Shown in pieces: positions 44,394 to 57,059 of a DNA stretch of 64,000 bases. The position numbers and the translations under genes were made by a program. Below the pieces are notes generated by a model. The model had not been told where the DNA came from, searched no databases, and saw only the letters and a program-made list of their open reading frames with translations. Position 1 is the stretch's first letter; each line of letters begins with the position of its first letter. The DNA comes from Piezodorus guildinii (Eukaryota; Arthropoda; Insecta; Hemiptera; Pentatomidae), in the NCBI GenBank assembly GCA_023052935.1, contig CM041298.1, positions 116,915,977 to 116,979,976 of the forward strand. The letters are read 5' to 3'.

Positions 44394-45166
44394 TGTGTGT
44401 GTGTGTGTGTGTGTGGTAACTCCCGAGTGGACACGGTTAGTCCAATGAAAGGAAATTTCATATTTAAGACAAATATACGCCCGAGACGTTATAAAACCTT
44501 TTTCATCAAAATGAGCTTACCAGAAGAGTCAATTTATACCATGCATTTTGCATCTTTTTTCGATTTTCTCGAAAACAGTTCCGACGATTTTGATTAAACT
44601 CGCCATATCGATGTAAAACTGAATGTGCTTTAATATCATGTAGGTTTTCATTCTGATTAAAATGGTCTGACAATGCTTAAATGCCGATATTTTAAATTTT
44701 CCTCCCCTAAAGTACCTTTAATTTTGTAGATTCAATAAAAATAACTATATTATCTTGTTAACGCTGATGAAAAACAGGTAAATATATAAATTGAATACAT
44801 TTGATACCCAACTAAAGGAGAAAATAGAAAAAATATTTTTTTAATGCAATTTTTCGTTTTTGAACATAAGACCAGTAATATACATGTATGATATACCGTT
44901 GGAAAGCTAAAGATTTCAGAAAAAATATTATCGCATACACAAGCTTTTAAACTTTAATAGAGAGGGATAAAAAACCCGATAAAACTAAGTGATTATTTTA
45001 GATAAAAATACAATTGATTTTTTAATAAAACACATGTTTCTACAGAAATTCCATTTATTTAATTCTTTAATGGTGCCACTCATTTTTATCTCATACTTTA
45101 TTTGAAAATTCTTTAATCGATTTTAAAAACGGAGGTATGTGAAAGTCGTGGGTTGCCCGCACCAGA
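44394..45166 (-). repeat. Repeat H, part 2 of the split copy
   Basis: Begins in the TG microsatellite (44394-44414), continues GTAACTCCCGAGTGG and the whole body, and ends TGCCCGCACCAGA at 45166, the TCTGGTGC terminus on the minus strand. Confidence 0.88.
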
Positions 45167-45339
45167 TTTTTTTGTTTTAATATGGCTTTAGCTAGGCGCC
45201 ATTAGCGAACATTTAAAATAAAATTATAACTATCATTATTAGTTACAATCAAAATAATTCGAAATTATGATTTGATTCTATTATTATCGATTATAAGCTT
45301 TGTTTTATAATTTAATTCCTGCAGAGTTTATAAAGCGGC

Positions 45340-45880
45340 TTAACGCTTCAAGTACAAGGTTGGGTGGGGTTAGTTATCATGTCGATATACGATAGATTAT
45401 TTTTATTTAATATAATTTCAAATTTTTTGATAAAAAAGTAGCATTGGGCAGAATATATAATGCATGACATTACTATACGTTTCGGGTCGTCCTTAACGGA
45501 CAATTCACAATCTTCATCATCTTTTCTATTAATCATATGGAAGTAGGCGTCTGAGATCGCATGATTAATTCTTATCCTACACATTGCTATTATACATGAT
45601 TAACTGACTTAATGGTGGGATGTAAGAGGGCGTAATTTCTTCAAACGAATAGGACTTTGCTCCTACTTTTCCAACTCTTTCGTTTCCGGATATCTTAGAA
45701 GGAATGAGAACACAAAAGAAATTTATTTTTCTAGAAGTCTCCATCTTTTTGATTCTACAGTAGACATCCTGTATTTTCTGAGAACAAAATGGTTCAGAGA
45801 GCGCCGAGCTAGGTGCCTTGTTATTTTTAATATTCTCATCGATATCGATGTCTCGTTGTCTCTCCATAGGCAGCATTGTT
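45340..45880 (-). pseudogene. RNase H-type LINE ORF2 remnant (RNase H and C-terminus)
   Basis: The minus strand from about 45876 reads PFCSQKIQDVYCRIKKM, then INFFCVLIPSKISGNERVGK. The latter corresponds to the RNase H end motif W-[IV]-P-S-H-x-G-I-x-G-N-E-x-A-D of I-type LINEs, with several key residues lost. After a frame change, RIRINHAISDAYFHM and IVMSCIIYSAQ match the GHxxLTHxY...VxHIxxxC C-terminal pattern seen at 18103-18345. Stops and substitutions make it a fossil. Confidence 0.55.
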
Positions 45881-45922
45881 ATTATGTAATATTGTTAGTA
45901 AAAATAGTTGGGAGGAATATTG

Positions 45923-46119
45923 TGTAACATTCGGGTATGGTCGGCCCCTTTCGGACTGTGTCGTGCGAGACTGTATCACGGGCGCCGTCCCTCAGTTCCC
46001 CCAGAGCCGTGCTGTTGTGCGCTTGTGAGTTGTGTAGGCCTAAGCTTCTATACTTCGCGACATCGCTAGTTTTTCAACATCAACATCATCAACTGTAATA
46101 AAAATTTATTACCCTTCCA
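45923..46119. mobile_element. Possible solo LTR (197 bp)
   Basis: A GC-rich island in an AT-rich setting that starts TGTAACATTCGG and ends CCCTTCCA. It contains AATAAA near 46096. Flanks TATTG (45918-45922) and TATTT (46120-46124) could be a 5-bp duplication with one mismatch. No second LTR or gag/pol nearby. It could instead be a promoter-like fragment of another element. Confidence 0.3.
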
Positions 46120-46702
46120 TATTTTTTATTTTATCATATATCTTTACAAAAATTATTTTGGAGGAGTTTAAGAGATAATTATATTTTTTCAAAAGTGTAA
46201 GCTTATTATTTATTTTATTTTTTTATTTTTACCTTACATGGTAACCCCACATAAGGACCGTTTATTATAACATCACGTTCCATACCTTAATGGTGTTAAT
46301 GTATTTTATTTTGTAACTAATAAAAAATAATTAAAATCCTAATGCATAAAATATATTTGTTGTAAAGACCTCTGTTATTAAAATGAATGAATATTGTAAA
46401 TATGTTTCAATATTAATTAACTGGAAAACATTCAAAAATTAGTTTTATATTTCTAAATAGTATAAAAATAACTTAAAGGATTAAAAAAAAAGAAGGAGTA
46501 AATTGCTGTGAATATTTTTTTAGAATTTGATGCTTCGTTAGGTTCAAAATATCTAAAATTATAATTCTTAAAGCTTGTAAAATTAAAGATATTGACTTTA
46601 TAAAGTGATAAAACATTATTTGATTATGTAATTAAAGAAGAAAAGTTGATACACTTTAACAAATTTTTAATTTTTAAAACTTGAAAAAATCTATTTTTTA
46701 CT

Positions 46703-46774
<72 letters not shown>

Positions 46775-47565
46775 GTTTACTTCAGATTAAAATAAATGAA
46801 TATTCATTAAATGATATTAGAATTATTGGCTCCCTTTATATTATATTTTTCGATACAAATTTTATCTTTCAAAATATTAAAATTAAGTAACCATTTCAGA
46901 TTAGTTTTGAAATTATATAAATACAATTTTAATTATTAATATTTTTTTCTGTTCTTTAAATATATATTTACAACTTTTTTTTAAAATTCTATATGCTTCT
47001 AAATCCTTTTTGTTTTATTTTGAGAGAAATGAGTATATTTTAAACTTATAAAACAAAACATGCCTTTGCCAATCCAAAATTTAAAACCAAATAAAATAAT
47101 GTACTAAAGTGTTATAAATAATGATTATAATATTTCTTATTCATGATTACTACCATACTTAATTTCCTTGCTTAATAATTTATATAGTGCTTTAAATCAT
47201 TATAAATAATGATTTAAATATTTATGTCCTAGGAGATACAGTCTTATAGCTATGTTTTTTATTCAAGTTTGATGAAATTTTTTTTATCGAAATATATATG
47301 GTTTTAAATATAATATATAAAAGAATTTAATACAAAAAATGACGAATCAACAGACTTAGACCAGCAGAGGTCGTATTCCATCCACTCCCTATGATCGATA
47401 TGTAACGCTTATGCAATGGCTGATTTAAATAAAATATTAATATATATATTTTTTTAAATATAACAATTTTATTTATATGAAATTCGCATACCGAACCATT
47501 AACTTTTATACTACATATTAGATGATGTAGAAGTCTAAATTATCAACAATTAACTTTACTGCTAC
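46120..47565. other. Extremely AT-rich sequence with a TA microsatellite
   Basis: A TA microsatellite at about 46708-46771 has a small internal TATTATA interruption. No gene or repeat family recognised. Confidence 0.55.
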
Positions 47566-47597
<32 letters not shown>

Positions 47598-47811
47598 CCT
47601 TTTTGGGAAAAACAATAGATCATGTTCATTTCAATCTATAACTGCTGTTTTTTCCAGTCCGGGAGAAATTGATTATTTTGAAGGATGGTCAGGTTTTGAG
47701 GAATTGATGTTAAAGAAATAATCTATTGACAAATTTTATTTTTTATTCTTCTATGTACAATTACATGTAAATAATCTACTATTTTTTTTTATTTATCTAT
47801 ACACATTTAGG

Positions 47812-48110
47812 GAGAGCCCGTGGCTGATTCGCTCTAGCCTAGTCTTTTACGCAAAAGGTTGTGAGTTCGATCATATTTCCGAAGGGAATTTTTCAAGCAT
47901 TTAATTAAGTGGGGATTCACTCACAGCCTCTACCACGAGTATGTGATACCCGTCAACCAACTGGTGGCCAATTAGGGAGTGATGACCCTATCTTAAAAAA
48001 AATCATCGAGAAATGCGAGTGTATTCTTCCAGGAGATTACACCGCGCGGTCAAGGTGCTGTATGGACTGTCGCGCCACCGAAAAAATGTCCATTTAACAT
48101 TATAACATTG
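47812..48110 (+). mobile_element. SINE-C (second tRNA-derived family), single copy here
   Basis: The head has an A-box-like GTGGCTGATTCGCTCTAGCC and a B-box-like GAGTTCGATC about 45 bases apart. A unique ~220-bp body ends at about 48110 in a T-rich stretch. It does not share its body with SINE-A or SINE-B. Confidence 0.6.
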
Positions 48111-49110
48111 ATAATTTTTTTTTTATTAAAACCATTATATTTTTTAAACGAGAAGCCCAAGCGACGAATGTGATGTAACAAAATCATTCTCCATTACATT
48201 TCAGATGAGGAAATTGGCGGCAAAATTTCATTCTGAGCAACACATACAGGGCTAGAAGTGTAAAATAAATTCCACCTTATAAAAAACATTGGAAAACCAA
48301 TCTTTTTTTAATTGAAGATATCATAGCTCTTAAACGGTAGGTTATAGCGAAAAATGATATAAAAAGAAGAATTTTACAAATTAAATTTTTATTCGAAATC
48401 TGGCGGAAACAGAGCTATACCGTTTTAAAAACGTCAATTTTTGAAAGAAAAAAACCTACACCCCGTCCCCACCAATAGACATTCCCATGTCCAAAAAAAA
48501 AAAAATACGAAATTCATTGGTTTTACACATTAGCTAATTTCTTTCGATAATAAAACTATGGACGCTCTATTTTAATGAAAAAGTAAATTAAAGTAATTAT
48601 GAATTTTTTTACATACTTTCAGAATAAGGCATCTCTGGATAGATGAAGCCGTTGCTGGAAAGTTAATTTTTTTCCCTGAAACTTTTGATATTCAAAACGT
48701 ATCTCGTTTGTGCGGTTTTTTGAATTTTATGCAAAATAAATTGTATATGTTGATATTATATTTGAAAAAATATATTTGATATATATATATATATATATAT
48801 ATATTAACCTGAAAACCTATGAAGGGTCTTGTGTTAAGTACATATAACGTTCATACTGTTTAATAACAAACGGATTTGCACAGAAGAGGTTAGGACAAAG
48901 TAACGCTCAGCCACTAGCTTTTTCCTCAATTCTAGGGTACCCACTTTACAGAGGTTGGGTTAACCTCAAGAGGGTCCCCCACAGGTGTAAAAACTGAATA
49001 AATAGTTGTTCTGCACAGCCTATAAATAATTGTTCATTACATCCGTGTGCGAATTCAGTACTTGTAGATTGTCGAGTACCCTACTTATTGGACCAGCCGA
49101 CTAGGAGTAA
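48111..49110. other. Unrecognised AT-rich sequence
   Basis: A (TA)n tract at about 48780-48804. Around 48300-48450, phrases such as CTCTTAAACGGTAGGTTATAGC and CAGAGCTATACCGTTTTAAA look like worn inverted repeats of an old element, but I cannot define ends. Confidence 0.4.
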
Positions 49111-49404
49111 GGGATCACTTGTTGCTGGGTGGCTAGCATAACAGCCTCCTATGCCAAAGGTCACCGGTTCAAACCCGCTGGTGGTCCTAGGATTTTTTAA
49201 TGGGAGTGAAAAATCCTTAGTTATGCCGTACTTCGGAGGGGACGTTAAAAGGTGGTCCCGAGCCTGTGCGATGTCAGGAACTCGTAAAAGATCCCTATTC
49301 TAATGAAAACCTGAGTAGGAAAAAATTAGGACTCCCACTGTAGCATCATCAGATTAGCCATAGTAGCATAAGGTGACGTTAAATAAATAAACAAACAAAC
49401 AAAC
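49111..49404 (+). mobile_element. SINE-A copy
   Basis: Full-length from GGGATCACTTGTTGC to an (AAAC)n tail. No clear TSD. Confidence 0.88.
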
Positions 49405-49536
49405 TTCGAGTATTTGTTTTCCTTACTTTTCTTAAACATATCATTTAAACCGATTGTAGAAATCACTTTAGCTCATTATATGTGAACAATTAGTTTTTAT
49501 TTTATTTTTATATATTTTTTTAAATAGTTTTCTTTC

Positions 49537-49875
49537 AGTTACCTATATATGAAATGTAGAGTGAAGGAATGTATTGTGATCGTGTAAAGCTTTCACTAGA
49601 AATACACGTTTTACAGTCCTATGAGCCCAAATGACCAAATCTCGTTTATGTGGTAAGTCTAGTACGAAACTGAAATTTCATATTTTTGAAGCTCATATGC
49701 CAGAGATGTTACAGCAATGATTTTAACAAAATCCGCGGACTAGAAGAGGCACTTTATTCCATGCATTTTGAACTTTTACTCCGATTTTCTCAAAAACAGC
49801 TCTAATGATTTAAATTTTGATTGAACTCACTATATATGTAAAATTTAACAAGCTTTAATATGATGTATATTCCAC
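49537..49875 (-). repeat. Repeat H, diverged 3' half
   Basis: Contains GTATTGTGATCGTG, AGAAATACACGTTTTA, ATGAGCCCAAATGACCAAA, GAAACTGAAATTTCATATTT and ACTCACTATAT-GTAAAATTTAA in repeat H order, without a TG microsatellite. Confidence 0.65.
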
Positions 49876-49884
49876 TCTTATCAA

Positions 49885-50097
49885 ATGTAGCATGGTGGGT
49901 AGAGCATAACAACCTTCTATGTCAAAGGTTACGGGAGTAAAAAATCCTTAGTTATGCCGTCCTTCGGAGCCTGTGCGATGTCAGGTACCCGGTTAAGATC
50001 CCTATCCTAATTAAACCTGGATAGGCAAAAATACTCCCACTGTAGCATTGTCCGGTTAGCCACAACAGTATAAAGTGACGTTAAATAAACAAACAAA
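49885..50097 (+). mobile_element. SINE-A copy with internal deletions
   Basis: Head (GTAGCATGGTGGGTAGAGCA), body and (AAAC) tail present, but segments after GGTTACGGG and after CCTTCGGA are missing relative to other copies. Confidence 0.75.
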
Positions 50098-50405
50098 ATT
50101 ATGTTTTTAACATGAGAACATATACCTGTAAAATTATTTACACAATTACTAGCTGGTTTCAAATACATTTAATCTATGGAGCAGAAAGCTTAGCAGCCAT
50201 ATTTTTATTATTTAATAAAGCTAATGGCCCCTACCGGTATATTAAGCTTATTTAGAGAAGCAATTATTTTACAATTTAAATCATATAATGCAACACTCTA
50301 TTATTTTGATAACCGAAATTAATTGCAAAACAAGTAATCTGAAAGCTGAATTCATATTATTATTAATAGAAATATATAATATGGTAATATCTGATTACTT
50401 TCCTA

Positions 50406-50475
<70 letters not shown>

Positions 50476-51485
50476 GTATATTGGTCTTAAATAATGGTTT
50501 CGTTCAGTATTTGAGACTGTCAAAAAATTGAATTGGTCTCCTAGTAGTCAGTCACTGTCGGGAGTTCGAAGGTAGTGTGGGGTATATCTGTTTAATTTTT
50601 TTCTGGTATCATTTGTTTTACAATAAATCTTAGTACGCAGTGATCAAAATATCAAAATTACCAGTTTAGGTGGACATATAAACAGTAAAAGAGTGAATCA
50701 TTCCTGTTCACACTAGTGCCTAATAACCGGCAGTGGGATTATCTTTATTTGATGGTTGTTTATTGTGTTCTAAGGTGTGTGTAGCGCAAAGTCTTTTTGC
50801 TTTTATTTAACAATGGACATTGCTGAGACAGGTAAGACATTATATTTCCAAACTCGCTATGAAATATACATTGAAATCTCACCTGTAGAGCTAATTTAGC
50901 AATTTGTAAATATATACCCCTATCCAATAACGAAAAACTATATAACCCCCAAGTTACCCCAAAGAGTAATTCCATAAATCCTTCTGGTCTTTAAATATTA
51001 GAAAGAATTTTTGCGATTTTTTACGTTTTGGGTGGTACATTATTTTTTTTCAGCCATAACACTCAGAATAAAAGTTTTACAATCTATGATTTGAAGAGTT
51101 TCCTAAATAATATAAAATATTTTCAGTTTTCAGCACCTCCGAGCCATAATTAGATTTTTTGTATAATTTTTCCGTATTCTGGGACTTCAAACGTAAAATA
51201 TAGGAAAGTTTTAGATTTTAGCAAATAAATTTGATGTTTGACCACTGTGCGATCGCTAATCGTGTCAAAAAATTAATTAGTTTTTCCAATTTTTTTTCAT
51301 ATTTTTTTCCGTAGTCTGGTTTAAATATGCCCCCAAAGGTTAAATATGGACAAATTTCAGAATTTTCCCGGTTAAATCGGTCATATTTTCCATTGTGCGC
51401 CGTTTTGAAACTGTTTGAGGAGAGGTTTTATGTTAGCTAACAGGAGTGTTCCATATAGCAGTGCAGGCCTGATCACAGTTTTATA
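50098..51485. other. AT-rich sequence with a TA microsatellite and a worn tandem repeat
   Basis: (TA)n at 50407-50475. Between about 51160 and 51420 two adjacent segments share the order 'CCGTA-TCTGG', 'AAATATGG-A', 'TTTCAGA/TTTTAGA', 'CCA-TGTGCG', suggesting a ~150-bp diverged tandem repeat. Confidence 0.4.
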
Positions 51486-51548
51486 GGGGTATTCACTACG
51501 TTTGCTATAGCACAACAAATGTGCTATAGCAAACGTAGTGAGTACTCC
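51486..51548. mobile_element. Minimal palindromic MITE, 63 bp
   Basis: Arms GGGGTATTCACTACGTTTGC-TATAGCACA and its inverted complement around a 5-base loop. Outer 29 bp correspond to the arms of the 145-bp MITE at 24652. TA precedes it; the right flank is TT rather than TA. Confidence 0.8.
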
Positions 51549-51934
51549 TTATATATCATTAATTTGAGGTGGAGTGACAGGTGTGAATATATCAGAAGGT
51601 AGTCAACCCACACCGACATACCGTAGTCAAGTATTGGCTTTATTTGAAATAAATGAAAAATTAGGTATGCAAATTAAATAAATGACTTATGATCCGTTTC
51701 TATAGAAATTTTATTTTTACATAATTACCTTTTTTCAATTATTAACTTACATATATTAGAAATATTTTTTTAAGTCGAAACATCAACAAATTTAACTTAG
51801 CAAAATAATATTTTTTTGATACTTGTCCTATGAAGGATTTTTTTTTTTAGATCCAATGGGAATATGGATGACAAATAATAAAACTTGATGCATGTTTTGG
51901 GCTTCTGCTTAAATTTATGTTACTATAATCTCTA

Positions 51935-53200
51935 TCTCTATCTCCTACCCTATTCGCTATCTACATTAATGACCTCCCTCTCCATATCAATCACTCTAAA
52001 TACCACCTCTATGCTGATGATTTCCAAATATACCTCTCCTTCCCACCTTCCGACCTATTACTAGCTACAAAAAAATTACAAGAGGACATAAATCAAATAA
52101 GCACTGGGCTGAAGTGAATAAGTTAAAATTAAATGTTGAAAAAACAAAGCAATTGTAATAGGATCCCCTCACCTTCTGAAAACCGTTCCTCATAATTCCT
52201 ATCTTGTTCCTCAATAGTAATCCTATAAAGTTCCACCCTACTGTCCGAAATCTGGGAGTAAGCCTTCGATCAATGTCTATCCTTCAAAAATCATATTTCA
52301 GAAATCTCTCGACGTACCCTTTCAACCTTAAAGCGACTGTATTCCTCCGTCACCTATTTCCGCTTGAAACCCGAATACTCCTCGTTACCTCCCTTATATA
52401 TTCCCCCACTTCGACTATTATTAGAAATAATAAAAAAAGCATATAAAAAGAGGGCCATAGACAAGAGGTTAATAGAGCAATTGGTTTCGGAAAGAAATGT
52501 CTGGAACTAGCTATACAAGCGAGTCCTTCAAACTGCTGTACGGTATATGGTGGTGTGTCTGGGGATCTCGAGGTAAAAATAAAACGCTTAATCAATTCCT
52601 TTGTTCGCTTCATCTTCGGGGTCCCTAGATACACCTCTGTATCCCAACTTTATGGAGAGTTGAAGTGGCTTAACCCTTCCAATCGTCGCAAGTATTTCCT
52701 TGCGTCATTCCTTTACCAAATTATCCAATCCCGCCGTCCATCATATATTTTTGACCTCCTACAGTTCAAATCCTCTGTCCATTCCCGTTCTACACGCTCC
52801 TGGCCTTCGGATTTATACAGTACGGCCCACAGAACTGCACATTTCGACAGATCCTTTCTCATTCGATCCTCCATCCTATGGAATTCTATCCCTTCCTCCA
52901 TCCGTCACTCCAATTCTCTTTCTACCTTCAAATCCCGCATATTTGATCACTTATTGCACATCCAGGCTCAATAGAATTCTAAATAAGCTTTTTATTTATT
53001 TATTTTTTTATATATACATTTTTTTTCATCTCATTTAAATATGTGTATTTTATACCATTAATTATTAACTTGTTTATATTTAATTAATTTACTCTAAGAC
53101 CATAAAGCCCTTTTTTTTGTACATTTTGTATATTTTGTTCTAAAGGGACATGTCCCAGAATAATAAAGAACTTATTTATTTATTATTATTATTATAAAGG
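51935..53200 (+). pseudogene. CR1/L2-like LINE fragment, RT to 3' end
   Basis: RT fragment LFAIYINDLPLHINHSKYHLYADDFQIYL around 51945-52040 (YADD box kept), then stops and frameshifts. An open frame at 52555-52974 reads RFIFGVPRYTSVSQLYGELKW, then ILWNSIPSSIRHS and STFKSRIFDHL, the conserved C-terminal tail of this LINE group. The 3' UTR ends with ACATGTCCCAGAATAATAAA and ATT repeats near 53180-53195. The endonuclease part is missing. The exact clade (CR1, L2, Daphne or Kiri type) cannot be set by eye. Confidence 0.75.
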
Positions 53201-53896
53201 GTATGGGTTATCTTATACTGATAAATGGAAAAAGAAATTTTCGTTTATCTCAGTTGGATCCAAATTAAAGAATTTCGGCCACGAAATCGCGAATTTTTCC
53301 CTCTGTAGTGGGGATTGAACAAATATAGAGGGGAGCATTTAATTTATATACGTTTTATTGTTGGAGTCAGATACAAAAATATAATATGCCATATAGAAAT
53401 GATAATTCTTTTTAATAATCGCAGCTAAAATTGTTAAATATTGGGGTTTTTTTTAAATCAGATCCGTTAAAGTCTAAACAAAATTTTGACTCTTAGGCCT
53501 TAGGTTGACCTGGAAATGTTTTATCCAAAGATCCCGTAAGTGAAAACTTCACTTATCTCGGCCGGAACAGACAAATCCCTTAATCCTTCCCAATCCCCTG
53601 GCGTCTTGAAACTCACTAAACGCTTTTAAAATACATTAATTCACTAACACTTCTTACTTAAGTTCAAGCTGAAAATAAAGGTGGGTATATACTTTATTAC
53701 TTAACCTCTGTGTTGAAGATCTCTTGTTTCAATCCAATGTTCCGTTTCTGACTAAAAAAGAAAAAATACATATGTATCTGAAAGTTTTTCACTCTGGAAG
53801 AATTTTCAAAAACAAAACTTCTTGACTAGTAGTCGATAACATGGTTCCTGTCAGTTACCACTAACACTTATATTAGAAGAGCTTAGTATTTTGTTT
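53201..53896. other. Unrecognised sequence
   Basis: No ORF, terminal repeat or match to other repeats of the window seen. Confidence 0.4.
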
Positions 53897-53903
53897 AATT
53901 GGC

Positions 53904-53910
<7 letters not shown>

Positions 53911-53938
<28 letters not shown>

Positions 53939-54757
53939 ATATTTATTGGTATTTACAACTGTATAATAAAATACATTTAGTAAATGTGATACAAGATAAG
54001 TTGACATGATTCATATGTAGGGATACTACCCATTGGCAGCTCCCCAAAGACTATGTTAAACAAGAAGGTCTCGGGGCCATCTTCTTTTCAGACGTCTCGG
54101 AGGATTATCAGGGATTGTAGAGGAAGCAAGGATTGAAACTAGTGGGTTAGAGTGGGAATGGAGTTTGTCATGAAAGGAGTGGTACCTGGTTCGGGCCAAG
54201 TCAGGAACAAAGGGAATATTAAGGTCTTTATGGATGAGTTTATTTGTGACAAAATAAGGAGCATTGAGGATTTTTCGAAGGATTTTGGATTGTAAGGATT
54301 GGAGACGAGATGAATTTGATGGTTTAGTAGAGCCCCAAATCTCTACTCCGTAAGTCCATATTGGTCTTATGATAGTCATGTAGATGAGTCTTTTGTACTT
54401 AAGTGGAAGGTTTGAGCGTTTGTCCAGTAAGTGTTGAAGTAGTCGAAAACGTCGAGCAGTTTCTTGTCTTTTCAGTCTTGTATGAGGGTTCCAAGTGAGA
54501 TGTTTGTCCAGGTGCAGTCCTAGGTATCGGATCTGTTCAACTGGGACAAGAGGAGTGTTATTGAAGGATACTATTGGGCAGGTTGTCATTGGTTTACGAC
54601 GAAGGGTAAAGGTTATTTGGTGGGATTTATTGGAATTTATTTTTATTCTCCAATTCTGACACCATACTTCAAGGTCTCTGATGTGGGATTGAAGAGTTTG
54701 GGAGGCAATAATTGGATCGTTGTTGACTGATAACACACAAGTGTCATCAGCATAGGA
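53911..54757 (-). mobile_element. 5'-truncated Jockey-type LINE with 14-bp TSD
   Basis: Minus strand. It starts exactly at the catalytic box (YADDTCVLSVNNDP), runs through RYLGLHLDKHLTWNPH and ends PPRRLKRRWPRDLLV at 54056, with a 3' UTR and poly(A) seen as T at 53911-53935. The direct repeat AATTGGCACTTTTT lies at 53897-53910 and 54758-54771. The frame is open throughout, so the copy is fairly young, but it lacks endonuclease and most of RT. It belongs to the same subfamily as 10657-11659. Confidence 0.92.
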
Positions 54758-54821
54758 ATTGGCACTTTTTAATTTTTTTTTTTTAACGGTTATATTCACG
54801 TTTTAGTAGATGTGGTTTCTA

Positions 54822-55065
54822 TTAGTTTATTTAACGTCGCTGTTTGCCACATTGGGAGTCATAAATTTCACCTGTCCAGGTTTAGCTAGGTTAGAGTACT
54901 CACATTGCATAATCTCGGTACCACCATTTTACGTCCCCACCGAAGGACGGCGTACCCAAGGATTTTTTAATGTCTTTGAAAATCTTAGCGCCACCCGCCA
55001 GATTTTAAACCCACGATCTTGTACTTATGCCTAAGGCTTTTATGCTAGTGTAACCGCTGGTGTCC
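54822..55065 (-). mobile_element. SINE-A copy, diverged
   Basis: Minus strand; tail TTTATTTAACGTCGC at the left, CCACCGAAGGACGGCG and AAGGATTTTTTAATG in the body, tRNA-like head worn at the right. Confidence 0.75.
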
Positions 55066-55107
55066 CGTTCAGTTGATTTTAGCTTCCAGATGTCGTCATT
55101 TCTATTT

Positions 55108-55232
55108 ACTTTCACTTATTTTATATAGTAAGGGGAAGTATTGTGATCGTGAAAATTTTCGAATTCCAGTTTTCAACGGAAATACACGTTTTAGGGTCCT
55201 CTGAGTCCAAGTCCCGGAAAAAGGTCTGTGAA
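55108..55232 (-). repeat. Repeat H, 3' end fragment
   Basis: Terminal hairpin region TTTACTTTCACTTATTTTAT to AAAAAGGTCTGTG, ending at the microsatellite position. Confidence 0.8.
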
Positions 55233-55677
55233 ACCCTTATTTTTCCCATCAATAATACTTTCTTTTATGTATGATTATGAAATCACTTATGAGAATAGGG
55301 TTGCGTTGGAGGGCAAGAACGGAGATTCTATAAGGAAATAAATAAGAAGCTACAAAACACCTAAAAGTAACATCATTTATAAGTCAAATGTATAGGAATG
55401 ATTAATTGGAGTTCCTATATGTTATATTTAAGTATTCCTTTAACATTGTCATGGAAGAAAAGATTATGCTTTATTAGAATTGTCATCTCGGAGGGGAAAA
55501 GATCTTCAGGAAACAAACCAGATTTCTCATTAAATTCTAAATAGCTGGCAAACATATAATGATATGTAGTTTCCAATAGCCCATCCTGTAACTGGTCCTA
55601 ATATATTATTGCGGTACGCACGAATATAGACTGATCTTGGGTCTGTGTTACAAAGTTTGAGCATGTCTTGAGTTTTT
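55233..55677. other. Unrecognised sequence
   Basis: No feature recognised. Confidence 0.4.
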
Positions 55678-56713
55678 TACTTTCACTTACTATATATAGT
55701 AAGGGAAAGTATCGCGATCGTAAAAATTTTCGAATTCCAGTTTTCAACGGAAATACACATTTTAGGGTCCCCTGAGTCCAAATAACCAATTCCCACAAAA
55801 AGGTCTGTGTGTGTGTGTGGTAACTCCCGGGCGGAAACGGTAAGTTTATATTATAAATTTTCTTTCTCTAAAGTACCTTTAATTTTGTTGATTCTATAAA
55901 AATAACTATATTACCTTGTTACCACTGATGAAAAACAGGTAAATATATAAATTGAATGAATTCGATACCCAACAAAAGGAGAAATCAGAAAAAAATATTT
56001 TTTTTATGCAATTTTTCGTTTTTGAACATAAGAGCAGTAATATACATGTATGATATACCGTTGGAAAGCTAAAGATTTTAGAAAAAATATTATCTCATAC
56101 ACAAGCTTTTAAAAGTTAATAGAGAGTGATAAAAACCCGATAAAACTAAATGATTGTTTTAGATAATAATAATAATAGGCTTACCGAACCCGAAGGTTCG
56201 ATGCCGATACCACCAAACTTCGCCTGCACAGACGCGTCAAATGTTCGCCGGTCAGGCCCAAGCCCCCAAGATCAGCCTTAACGCAATCCTCCCATCGCCG
56301 CTTCGGTCTACCTTTCGGACGCCTACCAGTCGGATCAGCAAATACCAACTTTCTCGGAATCCGTTCCTCACCGAGCCCAACAATTTTACTCGCCCATTTG
56401 AGTCTCTACGACGCTATTAACTCAATTTTATTCACAGGATACAAGTTCTGCAATTCCGCGTTGTACAACCTTTTAAACTCTCCAGTGCCCTTATCTCTCT
56501 TCGGACCAAATATTTTACGCAGTACCTTATTTTCGAAAACCTTAAGCCGTTGTTCATCCCTCATTTAGATAGTAATATATTTTTTTAATAAAACACATAT
56601 TTCTATATAAATTCGATTTAATTAATTATTTTTTATCTCTAACTGTATTTGAAAATTCTTTCATTGATTTTAAAAATGGAGGTAGGTGAAAGTCGTGTGT
56701 TGTCCGCACTAGA
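55678..56713 (-). repeat. Repeat H, complete copy with an RTE insertion and an internal deletion
   Basis: Both ends present (TTTACTTTCACTTACTATAT at the left, TGTCCGCACTAGA at the right) with a TG microsatellite at 55804-55819. About 350 bp after GGGCGGAAACGGTAAGT is missing. Interrupted at 56166-56563 by an RTE fragment. Confidence 0.85.
56166..56563 (-). mobile_element. RTE-like LINE 3' fragment with 8-bp TSD
   Basis: Minus-strand C-terminal RT tail and conserved 3' UTR, AAT tail at the left. Direct repeat TTTAGATA at 56158-56165 and 56564-56571. Confidence 0.85.
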
Positions 56714-57059
56714 TTTTTTTTTCTCCCTTGCGAAAAAATTCTGACTGTTCAAAAGTTTTATTTAAAAAATGTTCATTCCTTGTTTTGGATGTGTCAAAAC
56801 TATAAAAAAAGACTTCGTATGATTTAGCAAATTTAGATGGGATAAAACCTAACGAAAAATTGTATGACATTATAAAAAAATCGATAGTCCAGGCAATGAT
56901 AGAGCTGATAGCCTCGGTCTGCTCAGGTACTCTCCACACCCAGGCCTGGTTGTAAAATAAGCCTCAATTATGCAAAAGGTCTGATCAAGGTGGCAGCTGA
57001 CAACTGAACCAGGCTCTACTGGAGGGATTCTGGGAAACAGCATCATTTTAAGATGTTCC

